43,186 nucleotides of DNA, from assembly GCA_944388765.1 (NCBI GenBank), contig CALXKA010000008.1, positions 1-43,186 on the forward strand, written 5' to 3'. The notes below the pieces were generated by a model. It was not told the origin of the DNA. It ran no database searches and saw nothing but the letters and a program-made list of their open reading frames with translations. Source of the stretch: an uncultured Clostridia bacterium. GTDB lineage: Bacteria > Bacillota > Clostridia > TANB77 > CAG-508. The position numbers were made by a program, and so were the translations under genes. Below are positions 19,677 to 30,100 of the stretch, piece after piece. Each line of letters starts with the position of its first letter. Positions within the stretch are counted from its first letter, which is position 1.

Positions 19677-22600
19677 ATGAAATCTAAAATAAAAGCAACT
19701 ATATTTGTATTTATTATGAGTTTGTTTTTAATGATGAGTACATCTAACGCACAGACAATGGGTGAATTGACAAGACTTGCAGTTAATAATTTACATGCAT
19801 TCTTTAATGCAAGTATATCTAGCGTAACAGATGGAAATACAGATGGTGGAGGAGAGACATATGCTAATTATTGTATGGATCCATTTGATCACGGTTGGGC
19901 AAATCATAATAGTATGAGAACAGCTGTTGTTGATGTGGGTGCAAATGGAATGTCTAGTGTTAATAATCTTAGTACCACAAATTCAGAAGGTGCAAGGAGA
20001 GCAATGGAAGTACTATATTATGCAGCAAAGTCATATATGAATAGAGAGCCATGGGGAGCTACCGGTAGTAGTCCATATAGATTAATGATGATGCAAACAT
20101 CAGCAATGTATTCTAGCACAATGGTAAATGCAGGATTATTTAATTCAAGTTTGCCAGGTGGAGTTACTGAAAGTTATATGATTAACCAATTTGGTGGAAA
20201 TAGATATCGTCAACTTAAATCAGAAGGTGAATCATATGTTAATTCAACTGTAAATTATGCTTTTACAGATAAAAGTCAAAAAAACGTACAAACAATGGAG
20301 GAAGTTGGAGATTGGATATTTATAGGACCATATAAAGTTCAAAATACGGGTGCTGGGCATACAACAAAAGCAGTTGTAACTACTGCAAGTGGAGCAACTT
20401 GTACAGCAGATGGTTGGGCAAGTTCTCCTAATCCTAATGGAGTTAAATCAATAACAACAATTCCAAATGGATCTACTTTCTACTTAGCTTTTAGAAGTCA
20501 AAAACCTGATAGTGCTAAAAAAGTAGAATTATATAAAAGAGCAGATAGTGTATTAAGAGCTAGAATGGTATTTTATGCATCTGATGGTGGACAAAATATG
20601 TCAACATATGGAGGAGAAATTACATCAAGTGAAAGTAAAATATCTTTACCAGAAGTACCATTTAGTTATATAAGAATAACAAAAACAGATGCAGATTCAG
20701 GAAAAGCTTTGAAAAATGTTGGATTTATTGTATATAACGAAACAGAAGGAAAATGGGTGCAAGATGGAACTCCTGCAAAATATGTTGATAGTAGAAATGA
20801 TGCCACTGTATATAGAAGCAATAGTAACGGAGAAGTTAATATAAGAAACTTAAATAAAAAAGGTGTATATACTATTTATGAAATTGTTAACCCAAACTTT
20901 GGATATATTGATGCAAGTGTAGATGATCCATCTAACGTGGTAGAAGCAAATATTAAGGCAGTAGGTCAAACAGTAAGATTAAATATTACTAATAAAAGAA
21001 CATATATTAAATTAAGTGGTTATGTATGGGAAGACATAGTTAGTGAAAAACAATCGATTAGAAATTACTTATATAATCAAGATGCAAATGACGATTTTGA
21101 TAAGTTACTTGCTAATATAACTGTTAGTTTAAGAGACAAAAATGGAAACTTACTGCAAGCGTATAATGATGATGGACAACCAATAGGAGAAATACAGCCT
21201 AGAAAAACAAATTCACAGGGTAGATATGAATTTGGTAACTATTGGGCACAGGGTTATGAAAATGAAAAAATAAGAATACAAGATATTATAGATGGTGCAT
21301 ATATAGAATTTGAATACAATGGTATGACTTATAAATCAGTACCTCTAAATCCAAATGCTAATAATGGAAGTAAGGCGACAGATGATACGAATAGAAATAA
21401 ATCAGGAACTAATAACCAATACTTCTATTCTACAAGATATGCAACAGTAACAAGTAATGAAGCTACTGATACAGAAGGTAGAGTAACAAGTTTAGAGTAT
21501 GATTTTGCAAATAATAAAAGTACATTGAGATATGCAGACAGTACATCAAGTTATATTTATGGATATGATGGACAAAGATATCCAATTGATGGTATTTATG
21601 ATAAATATAAAATATTTGCAAATACAAAAGATGCAAATAATGGCATAATGGGTAAAAATCTAACAGCAAATGATATTTATAAAAACAATATGGAAGAAAT
21701 ACCATATATTAACTTAGGATTATATGAAAGAGAAATGCCTGATTTAGCAGTTACACAAGATGTACAAAATGCAAAAATCACATTAAATGGATATGAGCAT
21801 ATATATCAATATGCACAAAGATTTGATAATCCAGGAGGATTTAATGAATCAACAGGACAAGAAGGCGGAGAAGATGGATTTAATGTTGCGGTTAAATTTG
21901 GAGAAAAATACGGAAGTCAAAGTTATACAAGAGCAATTTATTCATCAGATTTAGTATATAATGGTCAACAAGATAATGATGATCAAAGATTAAAAATATA
22001 TATTACTTATAGAATAGCTGTTAGAAATGAAGCAACAGGTGTTTATACTAGATTAAATGCTCTTGCAAATTACTATGATGACGATTTTGAACTTGTTGCA
22101 ACTGGTGAAGGAATAGATTCAGAAGGCAATATTATAAATCCAATACAAAATAGAGTTGATGAAAGCTATAACCAAAATGGTTATAAAAAATCAATTATTT
22201 ATGCAGATACTGGAAGAAATATTAATCCAGTAGGTACAAATCAAAGTAATACAGTTGAAATATATGTACAGTATAGATTAAATAATAATGCTGTAAATGC
22301 AGTTCTAAATGGTGATGTGACATTATCTTCTATTACAGAAGTAAGTTCATATTCATCATTTGAAGGAGGATTTAGTACAGTATATAGTGGCGTAGATAAA
22401 GATTCACGACCAGATTCTATTACAACAAATGATAGAAGTACATATGAAGATGATACTGATTCAGCTCCTACATTAATACTACAAGTTCATGATGCAAGAT
22501 TAATTAGAGGAACTATATGGGAAGACAGTGCAATTCAAGAACTAGTTAATGGAGAAGGATATAATAAACGTAGAGAAGGAGACGGAGTATATAATTCATC

Positions 22601-24041
22601 TAGTGAAAATGTAATTCAAAATGTCAAAGTTGAGTTATTAAAAGAACAAGTAGATCAAAATGGAAATGTAAGTTATCCAGTAGCGGAATTATATCAAACA
22701 AATAGTTTAGATGAACCTGTTCTGGCAGAAGATATAACAGGTAGCGATGGAATTTATGAATTTGATGGTGTAATACCAGGAAAATATCTATTAAGGTATA
22801 CATATGGAAATAATAGTGTGATTTACGATACACAAGGAAATAGAGTTCAAGATATTGAAATAACAAAATATAAATCTACACAATATAGAGATGGAAATAA
22901 AGAAGAAGCAGAAGCTAATAATGATTACTGGTATAGACAGGAAACAAGTAGAGATACAAGTGCTCTTAGATTATCAGATGCAAGAGATATTAGAGGATTA
23001 TATGGTGATGATTATATAGATGTGGTAGATAGAAGAACATCTGTCGGAACAATTAATTATGAATATGCAACATATGAAAACACATTAAGTGAGATACAAG
23101 CAGAAACTAGAAGATTTGATATAAAAATAGATTATGATGTTAATTTAGATAATATTAGTTCATATAATGCAAATTTAAAATTTGAATTTGACAACATAGA
23201 TTTAGGTATTATAAGAAGACCTGTTCAGGAAATGAAAGTTACAAAAGAAATATCTCATATTGAAATTGTGCTTGCAAATGGACAAACAGTAATTAGTGGG
23301 GATCCTAGAACAGACGATATACAACATTTGAAAATGTTGCCAGATGGAAGAGTATATATAGAAATTGATAATGAAATTATACAAGGAGCTACATTAAATG
23401 TAGAATATGAAATCAAGGTAGATAGTACAGCATGTGAAGTAGATTATAATAATCAAGATTACTATTACTATAATACAGTTCCAGCAAATAATGCAGATTG
23501 GAAAATGGCAACAGTTACAAATCTATATGATTATATAGCAGATGATTTAAATTATGATGAGGTTAATCAAGAAGTTGACGAAAATGGAAATCTAGTTTAT
23601 GGATGGAATTCTGTTACAATAACAAATGAACAACTTCAAAACGGAGAATTTTCAGAAGATGTATATAATGCAATTAAAAATTATACAAAGATATTAGAAA
23701 CAGATTACTTTGATGATATGACTCCTGAAAATAGAGAAAAGATAGCAAAATTAAATCTAACAAGATTATTATCTAATAATGAATTAGACTTTGCGTTTGA
23801 TAATGATGTAGAATCTCATACAGGAGAAGGAAGAATTCCAGATGATACAATACCGGGAAATTATATACCTAGTGAAAGTCCAAAAGAGCCAGATGAAGAT
23901 GATGTGGAAATTATAATTACAGGACCAACAGGAGAAAATCAACAATATTTACCATATATTATCTTAATAATAAGTGGAGCTGTAATATTAATAAGTGGAA
24001 TAATCTTCATAAAGAAAAAAATAATCAAAAGTGATGACTAG
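19677..24041 (+). CDS. B2: large cell-wall-anchored surface protein with thioester-like N-terminus, SpaA-like and SdrD-B-like modules
   Basis: 1454 residues; GAGGAGG before the ATG. Signal peptide 1-25 (TSNA cut). The N-terminal domain has NYCMDP (Cys66) and MMQTSAMY (Gln140), compatible with the Cys and Gln motifs of thioester domains, though the spacing is shorter than usual. A segment with IGPYK lies near 215; a SpaA/Cna-B-like domain at about 331-440 (ITKTDADSGKALKNVGF, YTIYEI); an SdrD-B-like module from 446 (LSGYVWEDI); INLGLYERE near 678; the acidic motif at 905-928; a second module from 944 (RGTIWEDS); IDLGIIRRP near 1174. It ends TGPTG (1415-1419), membrane segment and KKK tail. SpaA-like domains are stalk or pilin domains in sortase-assembled structures. 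It is translated after A2; if A2 is off, B2 would be made without its partner. Confidence 0.8.
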   Translation: MKSKIKATIFVFIMSLFLMMSTSNAQTMGELTRLAVNNLHAFFNASISSVTDGNTDGGGETYANYCMDPFDHGWANHNSMRTAVVDVGANGMSSVNNLSTTNSEGARRAMEVLYYAAKSYMNREPWGATGSSPYRLMMMQTSAMYSSTMVNAGLFNSSLPGGVTESYMINQFGGNRYRQLKSEGESYVNSTVNYAFTDKSQKNVQTMEEVGDWIFIGPYKVQNTGAGHTTKAVVTTASGATCTADGWASSPNPNGVKSITTIPNGSTFYLAFRSQKPDSAKKVELYKRADSVLRARMVFYASDGGQNMSTYGGEITSSESKISLPEVPFSYIRITKTDADSGKALKNVGFIVYNETEGKWVQDGTPAKYVDSRNDATVYRSNSNGEVNIRNLNKKGVYTIYEIVNPNFGYIDASVDDPSNVVEANIKAVGQTVRLNITNKRTYIKLSGYVWEDIVSEKQSIRNYLYNQDANDDFDKLLANITVSLRDKNGNLLQAYNDDGQPIGEIQPRKTNSQGRYEFGNYWAQGYENEKIRIQDIIDGAYIEFEYNGMTYKSVPLNPNANNGSKATDDTNRNKSGTNNQYFYSTRYATVTSNEATDTEGRVTSLEYDFANNKSTLRYADSTSSYIYGYDGQRYPIDGIYDKYKIFANTKDANNGIMGKNLTANDIYKNNMEEIPYINLGLYEREMPDLAVTQDVQNAKITLNGYEHIYQYAQRFDNPGGFNESTGQEGGEDGFNVAVKFGEKYGSQSYTRAIYSSDLVYNGQQDNDDQRLKIYITYRIAVRNEATGVYTRLNALANYYDDDFELVATGEGIDSEGNIINPIQNRVDESYNQNGYKKSIIYADTGRNINPVGTNQSNTVEIYVQYRLNNNAVNAVLNGDVTLSSITEVSSYSSFEGGFSTVYSGVDKDSRPDSITTNDRSTYEDDTDSAPTLILQVHDARLIRGTIWEDSAIQELVNGEGYNKRREGDGVYNSSSENVIQNVKVELLKEQVDQNGNVSYPVAELYQTNSLDEPVLAEDITGSDGIYEFDGVIPGKYLLRYTYGNNSVIYDTQGNRVQDIEITKYKSTQYRDGNKEEAEANNDYWYRQETSRDTSALRLSDARDIRGLYGDDYIDVVDRRTSVGTINYEYATYENTLSEIQAETRRFDIKIDYDVNLDNISSYNANLKFEFDNIDLGIIRRPVQEMKVTKEISHIEIVLANGQTVISGDPRTDDIQHLKMLPDGRVYIEIDNEIIQGATLNVEYEIKVDSTACEVDYNNQDYYYYNTVPANNADWKMATVTNLYDYIADDLNYDEVNQEVDENGNLVYGWNSVTITNEQLQNGEFSEDVYNAIKNYTKILETDYFDDMTPENREKIAKLNLTRLLSNNELDFAFDNDVESHTGEGRIPDDTIPGNYIPSESPKEPDEDDVEIIITGPTGENQQYLPYIILIISGAVILISGIIFIKKKIIKSDD

Positions 24042-24050
24042 TATTTAATA

Positions 24051-24074
24051 AGTGAAATGAGAATTCATTTCACT
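24051..24074 (+). terminator. Perfect hairpin between B2 and A3-B3
   Basis: AGTGAAATGA and TCATTTCACT form a 10-bp stem with loop GAAT. Only a short T-rich stretch follows, so it may be a weak terminator or processing site; A3-B3 starts 31 bases later and has no clear promoter of its own, suggesting partial read-through. Confidence 0.55.
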
Positions 24075-24104
24075 TTATATTAATAAATAAAATGGGAGAA
24101 AAAT

Positions 24105-27100
24105 ATGCAAAAGACTAAGATTAAAAGACTGCTATTTCTAGCTTTTAATATAGTACTAATATTTATTATATTATCTGGTTATACAAAGGTTTTTGCAGAG
24201 GAAATAGTAAATAATAATGAAGAAGATAAGGCAAAAGCATTAATAGAGTTATCAATTAGTAAATATAATAATTTTAATATTGAAGAAAAAAATAGTTCTC
24301 TTTTACAACTTGATGTAAAAACAGGAATTGAATATAAAGATAACCAAAATTATGGTGCAATTAAAAAAACTACAACACTAATAAAAATTCCTGAGTTAAA
24401 TGGAGAATTACCAGAAAGAGTGGAAGTGATTGCAGAGAGTACAAAAGCCACTAATGGACAAACTAATAATATAAGTGGTAATTATTCATATGATAAAGAA
24501 GAAGGAATATTACAAATAATTGCTACTAATGAAGGTGAAGAACCATATGATCAATATGATGTTCTAGCGAGAGATGAATATAAAGTTATTTGTATTTATG
24601 GAGAAAATGTTTATACAAATCAAAATGAGCAAAGAAATGTCGATATAAAAGCGGTAGTTAGTGAAGATTTGTATAATGAAGAAATAGGTAATATTACACA
24701 AACAGCTTCTTTAACACAAAATGTTAGTGAAAATATTGGTAGTATCATTTCATCAGATATTAGAACAGAAAACATATATGATGGCTATATTAAATCAAAT
24801 AGAGCTTATGGAACCAGCTATGAAACAGTATATAAAGAAACAATGAATATATTAGTTAGTTATAAAGATATAGGTGAAAAGATATTAGTAGAACAGAGTA
24901 ATAGTTGGCAAAATGAAAATAATCAAACTCTAAATAATATAGATAATATTGTTTATAAAAGTACGAAAATAAGTAAAGAAGACATGTTAAATATATTAGG
25001 AGAAAATGGAACTATCAGAGTAATTGCAGAAGATGGAAGTGTTTTACAAGAGGTAAATAAAGATACACAAGAGGCTCAAACAGGTATTATAGAGATACTT
25101 TATCAAGAAAATACTGAAAATATAAAATTAGAAATTTCAACACCGATTAAAGAAGGAATTATTAGACTACAAAATGATAAAGTTATAAAAGGCACAGTAA
25201 CTAATTTAAATGCAAAGAAAATTATTACTAATGAAAAGATATCTTTATCAGATCAAGTTGTTGAAAATATTCAAAAGAGTACAGAAATTGAAGGCGCAAA
25301 ATCTAATGTAAAACTTGAAGTTAATAATAATAATTTAGGAAATGGAATTACTAATAATATTGTGTTAACAGCAACTTTACAATCAGATAGTAATGAATAT
25401 AATTTGTTTAAAAATCCAGTTTTAAGAATTACATTACCATCAGAAGTAGAAAAAGTTGTATTAGGTGATGTTTCTATTTTATATGGAAATGGACTTAATA
25501 TTGCAGAAAGTTATGTAGTAGATAATGATAATGGCGATAAAGAAATTATTATTAGGCTTGAAGGAGAACAATCTTCATACAATATAGATACAATTAATAA
25601 CGGAACTAATGTTATAATTCCAGCAAATATCATATTAAAAAATGAAACAATATCAACACAATCTACTATTAAGACAAGTTATACAAATGAAGTATTTTCT
25701 ACTAATAGTTATGTACAAGAAAGTGGAAATTGTGAAGATATTACAGTAAATATTGTAAATACTATAATTAGTGAGGAAGAAAGCAATAAAGAAGAAATAC
25801 TAACATCAGATGAAAGTAAGAATATAGAAAATGTTCAAAATTCAGAAATAGTAAATCAGGAACTTAGAAAAAGTGGAATTGAATTAGAAGTATATGCACA
25901 AATAGGAAATAAAAAGGTAGAAAATGGGGATAGTATACATACAAGTGAGATTATAAAATATGTTATAAATGTAAAAAATACAACTGATACTACAATGAAT
26001 AATGTAGTTATAAATTGCCAAATACCAGAAAATACAGTATATGCAACAGTTGATAGAGGATCATATTTTAAAGAAGCATATAAGTATGTAGAAGATCCAG
26101 ATTTAAAAGAATATACTCTTATTGCAAATACATTAGAACCAGGAGAGACAAATACAGGTTTTTACGAAGTTGTAGTTAAAGACTTAGAGGAAGGAATAAA
26201 TGAAAAGGAAATTAGTAACACTGTTTCTGCAAGTATTAATGATGAAATATATGACAGTGTTACATTACAAAATACATTAATAAAATCTGACTTAGATGTT
26301 TATTTAAAATCATATATAGGAAGAGACCAAAAAAATTCCTTTGTTTATTACTTAGATATTAAAAACTTAACAAATAAAACTATAAACAATGTAAAAGTAG
26401 AATCTACGGAATTTCAAAAAGAAATAAATGTTTTAAATGTATATTATTATACTTTTGATGAATTTTTGAACCAAAAATTTGGAACATTTGAAAATGGAAA
26501 ATTAGAAGGAACTATTCCTTCAATAGATCCAGGAGAAACTATAACAATTATAATTGAGACAGAAGCATATAATTTTGAAGATAATGTTAGTGAAGTACCT
26601 TTAAAAATGTCAGTACTTGCATATAGTGATGAGAATGACATTTATTATTCAAATGAAAACAGAAGGACTGCATATCCAACATATGTAACTTTAAAAATGT
26701 CATCTGATAAAGAGGGAGAAGAAGTCAAATATGGAGAAGAAGTTACATATCAGTTAGAAATAAAAAATGAATCTAAAATAAGAACAACAGCACATGTTTA
26801 TGATTATTTGCCAGAAAATTTAGAAGGGATTTCTCTTGAATATGAAGCATATCATATTCAAGATGATGGATATGGAGAAACCATATATGATATTGAGCAA
26901 GAAGCTAATATTAGTTATGAGTTAGAAAAGGTTGAGAAAGATTTATCACAAACAGTTGAGGGACAAGCAAATATAGATGAATATTTGGAAATTCCAGCGG
27001 GTAAAACTGTTGTAATGGCAATAAAAGCAAGAACAATAGATGCTATTGAAACAGTACAAGTATCTAATTATGCAACAGCAGAGAGAACAGAAGAAGAAGA

Positions 27101-30100
27101 AAATGAAGGTATAAAAACCGTTACTTCTAATATTGTTAGTTTTACATTATTATCAGCATATAATAATCAAGGAGAGGAAAACAATAATGAGGGAAACAAT
27201 AATAATGAGGGTAATCAAAATGGCGATGATAATAATTCTGGAACAGGAATAGTAGAACCTTATTCTATTTCAGGAGTTGCATGGTTAGATGCTAATAGAG
27301 ATGGAAAAAGAGATGATACAGAACAATTATTAAGTGGAATACAAGTTAAGTTATATGATGCTAACACACAGACTATTGCTAAAAATGAAAATGGTGAAAC
27401 TTTAAGAACTACAACTAATCAGCAAGGTTCATATGTATTTAATAATGTAGGAAACGGTAATTATTGGGTATTATTTGAATATGATTATAGTAGTTATTCA
27501 TTAACTGCTTATCAAAAAAGTAATGTTTCATCGACACTAAATTCAGATACTATTGCTAAAAATGTATCAATAGATGGAATAGAGAAGAGTGTAGGAATGA
27601 CTGATACATTAACTATTGCGGATAGTGGATTAGCCAATATTGATATGGGATTAGTAAGCAATAGCAAATTTGATTTGAAATTAGATAAATATATTAGCCA
27701 AGTTGTTGTAGAAACATCAAAAGGATCAAAAACATATGATTATCAAAACACACAATTTGCAAAAGTAGAAATAAAAGCAAGAGAAATTACAAATAGTAGT
27801 ATAACAGTTAAATATACTATTGTTATAACAAATGAAGGAGATACAGAAGGATTTGCAACTCAAATAATAGACTATATACCAGAAGGCTTTACATTTGATG
27901 CTAATAATAACAAAACTTGGTCAAAAGGAGAAAATGGAGAATTAGTAAATACAAGTTTGGCAGGAGAATTTATAGCACCAGGTGAATCAAGAGAATTAAC
28001 TTTAACATTAAATAAAAGTCTAACAGAAGACTCAACAGGAAGTATTATTAATGCATCAGAAATAGGAGAAAGCAGAAATGCAAGTAATTTATCTGATAAT
28101 GATTCTACGCCTGGAAACAAAGATTCAACAGAAGATGACTATTCACAAGCAGAGTTATTGATATCTATTGAAACAGGTATCTTAACTTATACTATAATTA
28201 TAATATTTACAATTGTAGTATTGGTATTAATAATCTTAATTTTAAAAGGAAAAATTAAAATAAATCCATTAAAGAATAAAAAAATAAAGAACATATTTAG
28301 TCTATTCATGATTACAGGTATTCTAGGAATAGTTTTATCTTCTAATGTATATGGATTTAGTGCTAGATGGAATACATCTGAAATATATCATGGAAGTAAT
28401 GGGAATAATTATATATGTGGAGATGCAGGAAAGCATTTATGTGCAGTAAATGACCATTATTATAGTGACTATGGAAGTAGGACTAATTCAAGTACTTCAT
28501 CTAGTTCAAGTACTTTAAAAACACTTACATTAACTAAAAATACTAGTTCAATTGATACGATTGCATTAAATGATAACTATAATTTAGTTGGACCATATAA
28601 ATTAATGAGTAATTGTACAGAATCATCTATTACTGCTGTAAGCATAAAATATACACAAAATGGTAAAGTAAAAGAATCAACTAATAAGAATTTGATTGTT
28701 GACTCTAAGGGTAATTCTCTTAATTTGAATATGAAAAGAAATTCATATTATAGTTTCTATATTAAAACCAATGTAAATGTAGAAGCAATTAATAGTTTGA
28801 AAATATATGTTACAGTTAAGAATGCCAAAAGTACAACAACAACTACAAAATATAAGTTGATACATGCTTGTACTGGTGTTGGATCAGGAGCCCACCATAA
28901 TGGATCAGGGGAAACGGTCTATCCAACAGCTGGGGGAACACAAAGAATGAAGACTTATGGCTATCATACTTCTTCATCAACTTCATATTCTAGTGTTACA
29001 GGTACAGCTACTTTTGGAGAAGTAAAAATAAAAGGAAGACTTGTGATTAAGAAAACAGACCCAGACATGAATGGCTCAGGAAAACCATTACAAGGAATAG
29101 GGTTTACATTAAGGATGACTTCTGGAAAATATGCAGATCAATATGTAACAGTTGATAAAAATGGAAATGCGGTTTATCAATCAAGTGTGGCAACACTTAA
29201 AACTAACAAAAATGGTGAAATAAAAATAAATTTATTAGAAGCAGGAAAGTATGAATTGATAGAAACTGTAAACCCATATTACGGATATGAAAAATTACCA
29301 AAAGTTATAAATAATAACATAAATATTAGAAATGGTGGAAAAACTACATTAAATATTGAAAACAAAAGAAAATATGTTAAATTTTCAGGTTATGTATGGG
29401 AAGATATTGCTTGGGATGATGGTAAGAACTCGTTAGTAAATGAACTATACCAAGATATTTCAGATGATGTTAATGATAAATTACTGGAAAATGTAGTAGT
29501 TAGACTAAGGGATAAGAACGGAAATATAGTAACATTTAAGGATGCAAATGGAAATAATTTGCAACAAATTCAAACAGATGCAAATGGAAAATATGTATTA
29601 TGGGATGTAGAGATTGATAGACTAGATGAATTATATATTGAATTTATTTATAATGGTATGAGTTATACTAATGTGAAATATACATTAGATAAAGCAAATG
29701 GAAATAAAGCAGGAGAAGGACAGAATAGAACAAACTATAATAATGATTATTCAGTTATTGTAAAAGATGGTACATTAGATGAAAATGGTGAATCCACTTA
29801 TACGTTAAAATATGAACAAAGTGATTACAAAAGTGAGATAATTTATAATACTCAATCTGAAAGTAAATTACAATATGGATATGATGGACAAAGTTATCCT
29901 ATATATGGAACTGACTCAAATTTCCTAATATCTGCTACAACGCAAAATGCTTATCGTAATACACAAAATGGAAAAGAAGGATATTTAGATGATATTATGT
30001 CAGAAGAAGATATAAGAAAAAATGCTGTAACAGAAGTTGAAAACATAAATTTAGGCTTAAAAGAAAGAGAAAGACCAGATTTATCAGTTGTTAAAGATTT

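Noticed and set aside
27174..27243. Asn/Glu/Gly-coding AAT/GAG-rich stretch as a microsatellite or CRISPR-like repeat
   Set aside because: Irregular and in frame; best explained as a flexible linker between domains of A3.
28308..28310. Internal ATG as an independent start for the B3 half
   Set aside because: No ribosome-binding site precedes it, it lies inside the hydrophobic segment, and the frame is continuous with A3; fusion is the simpler reading.
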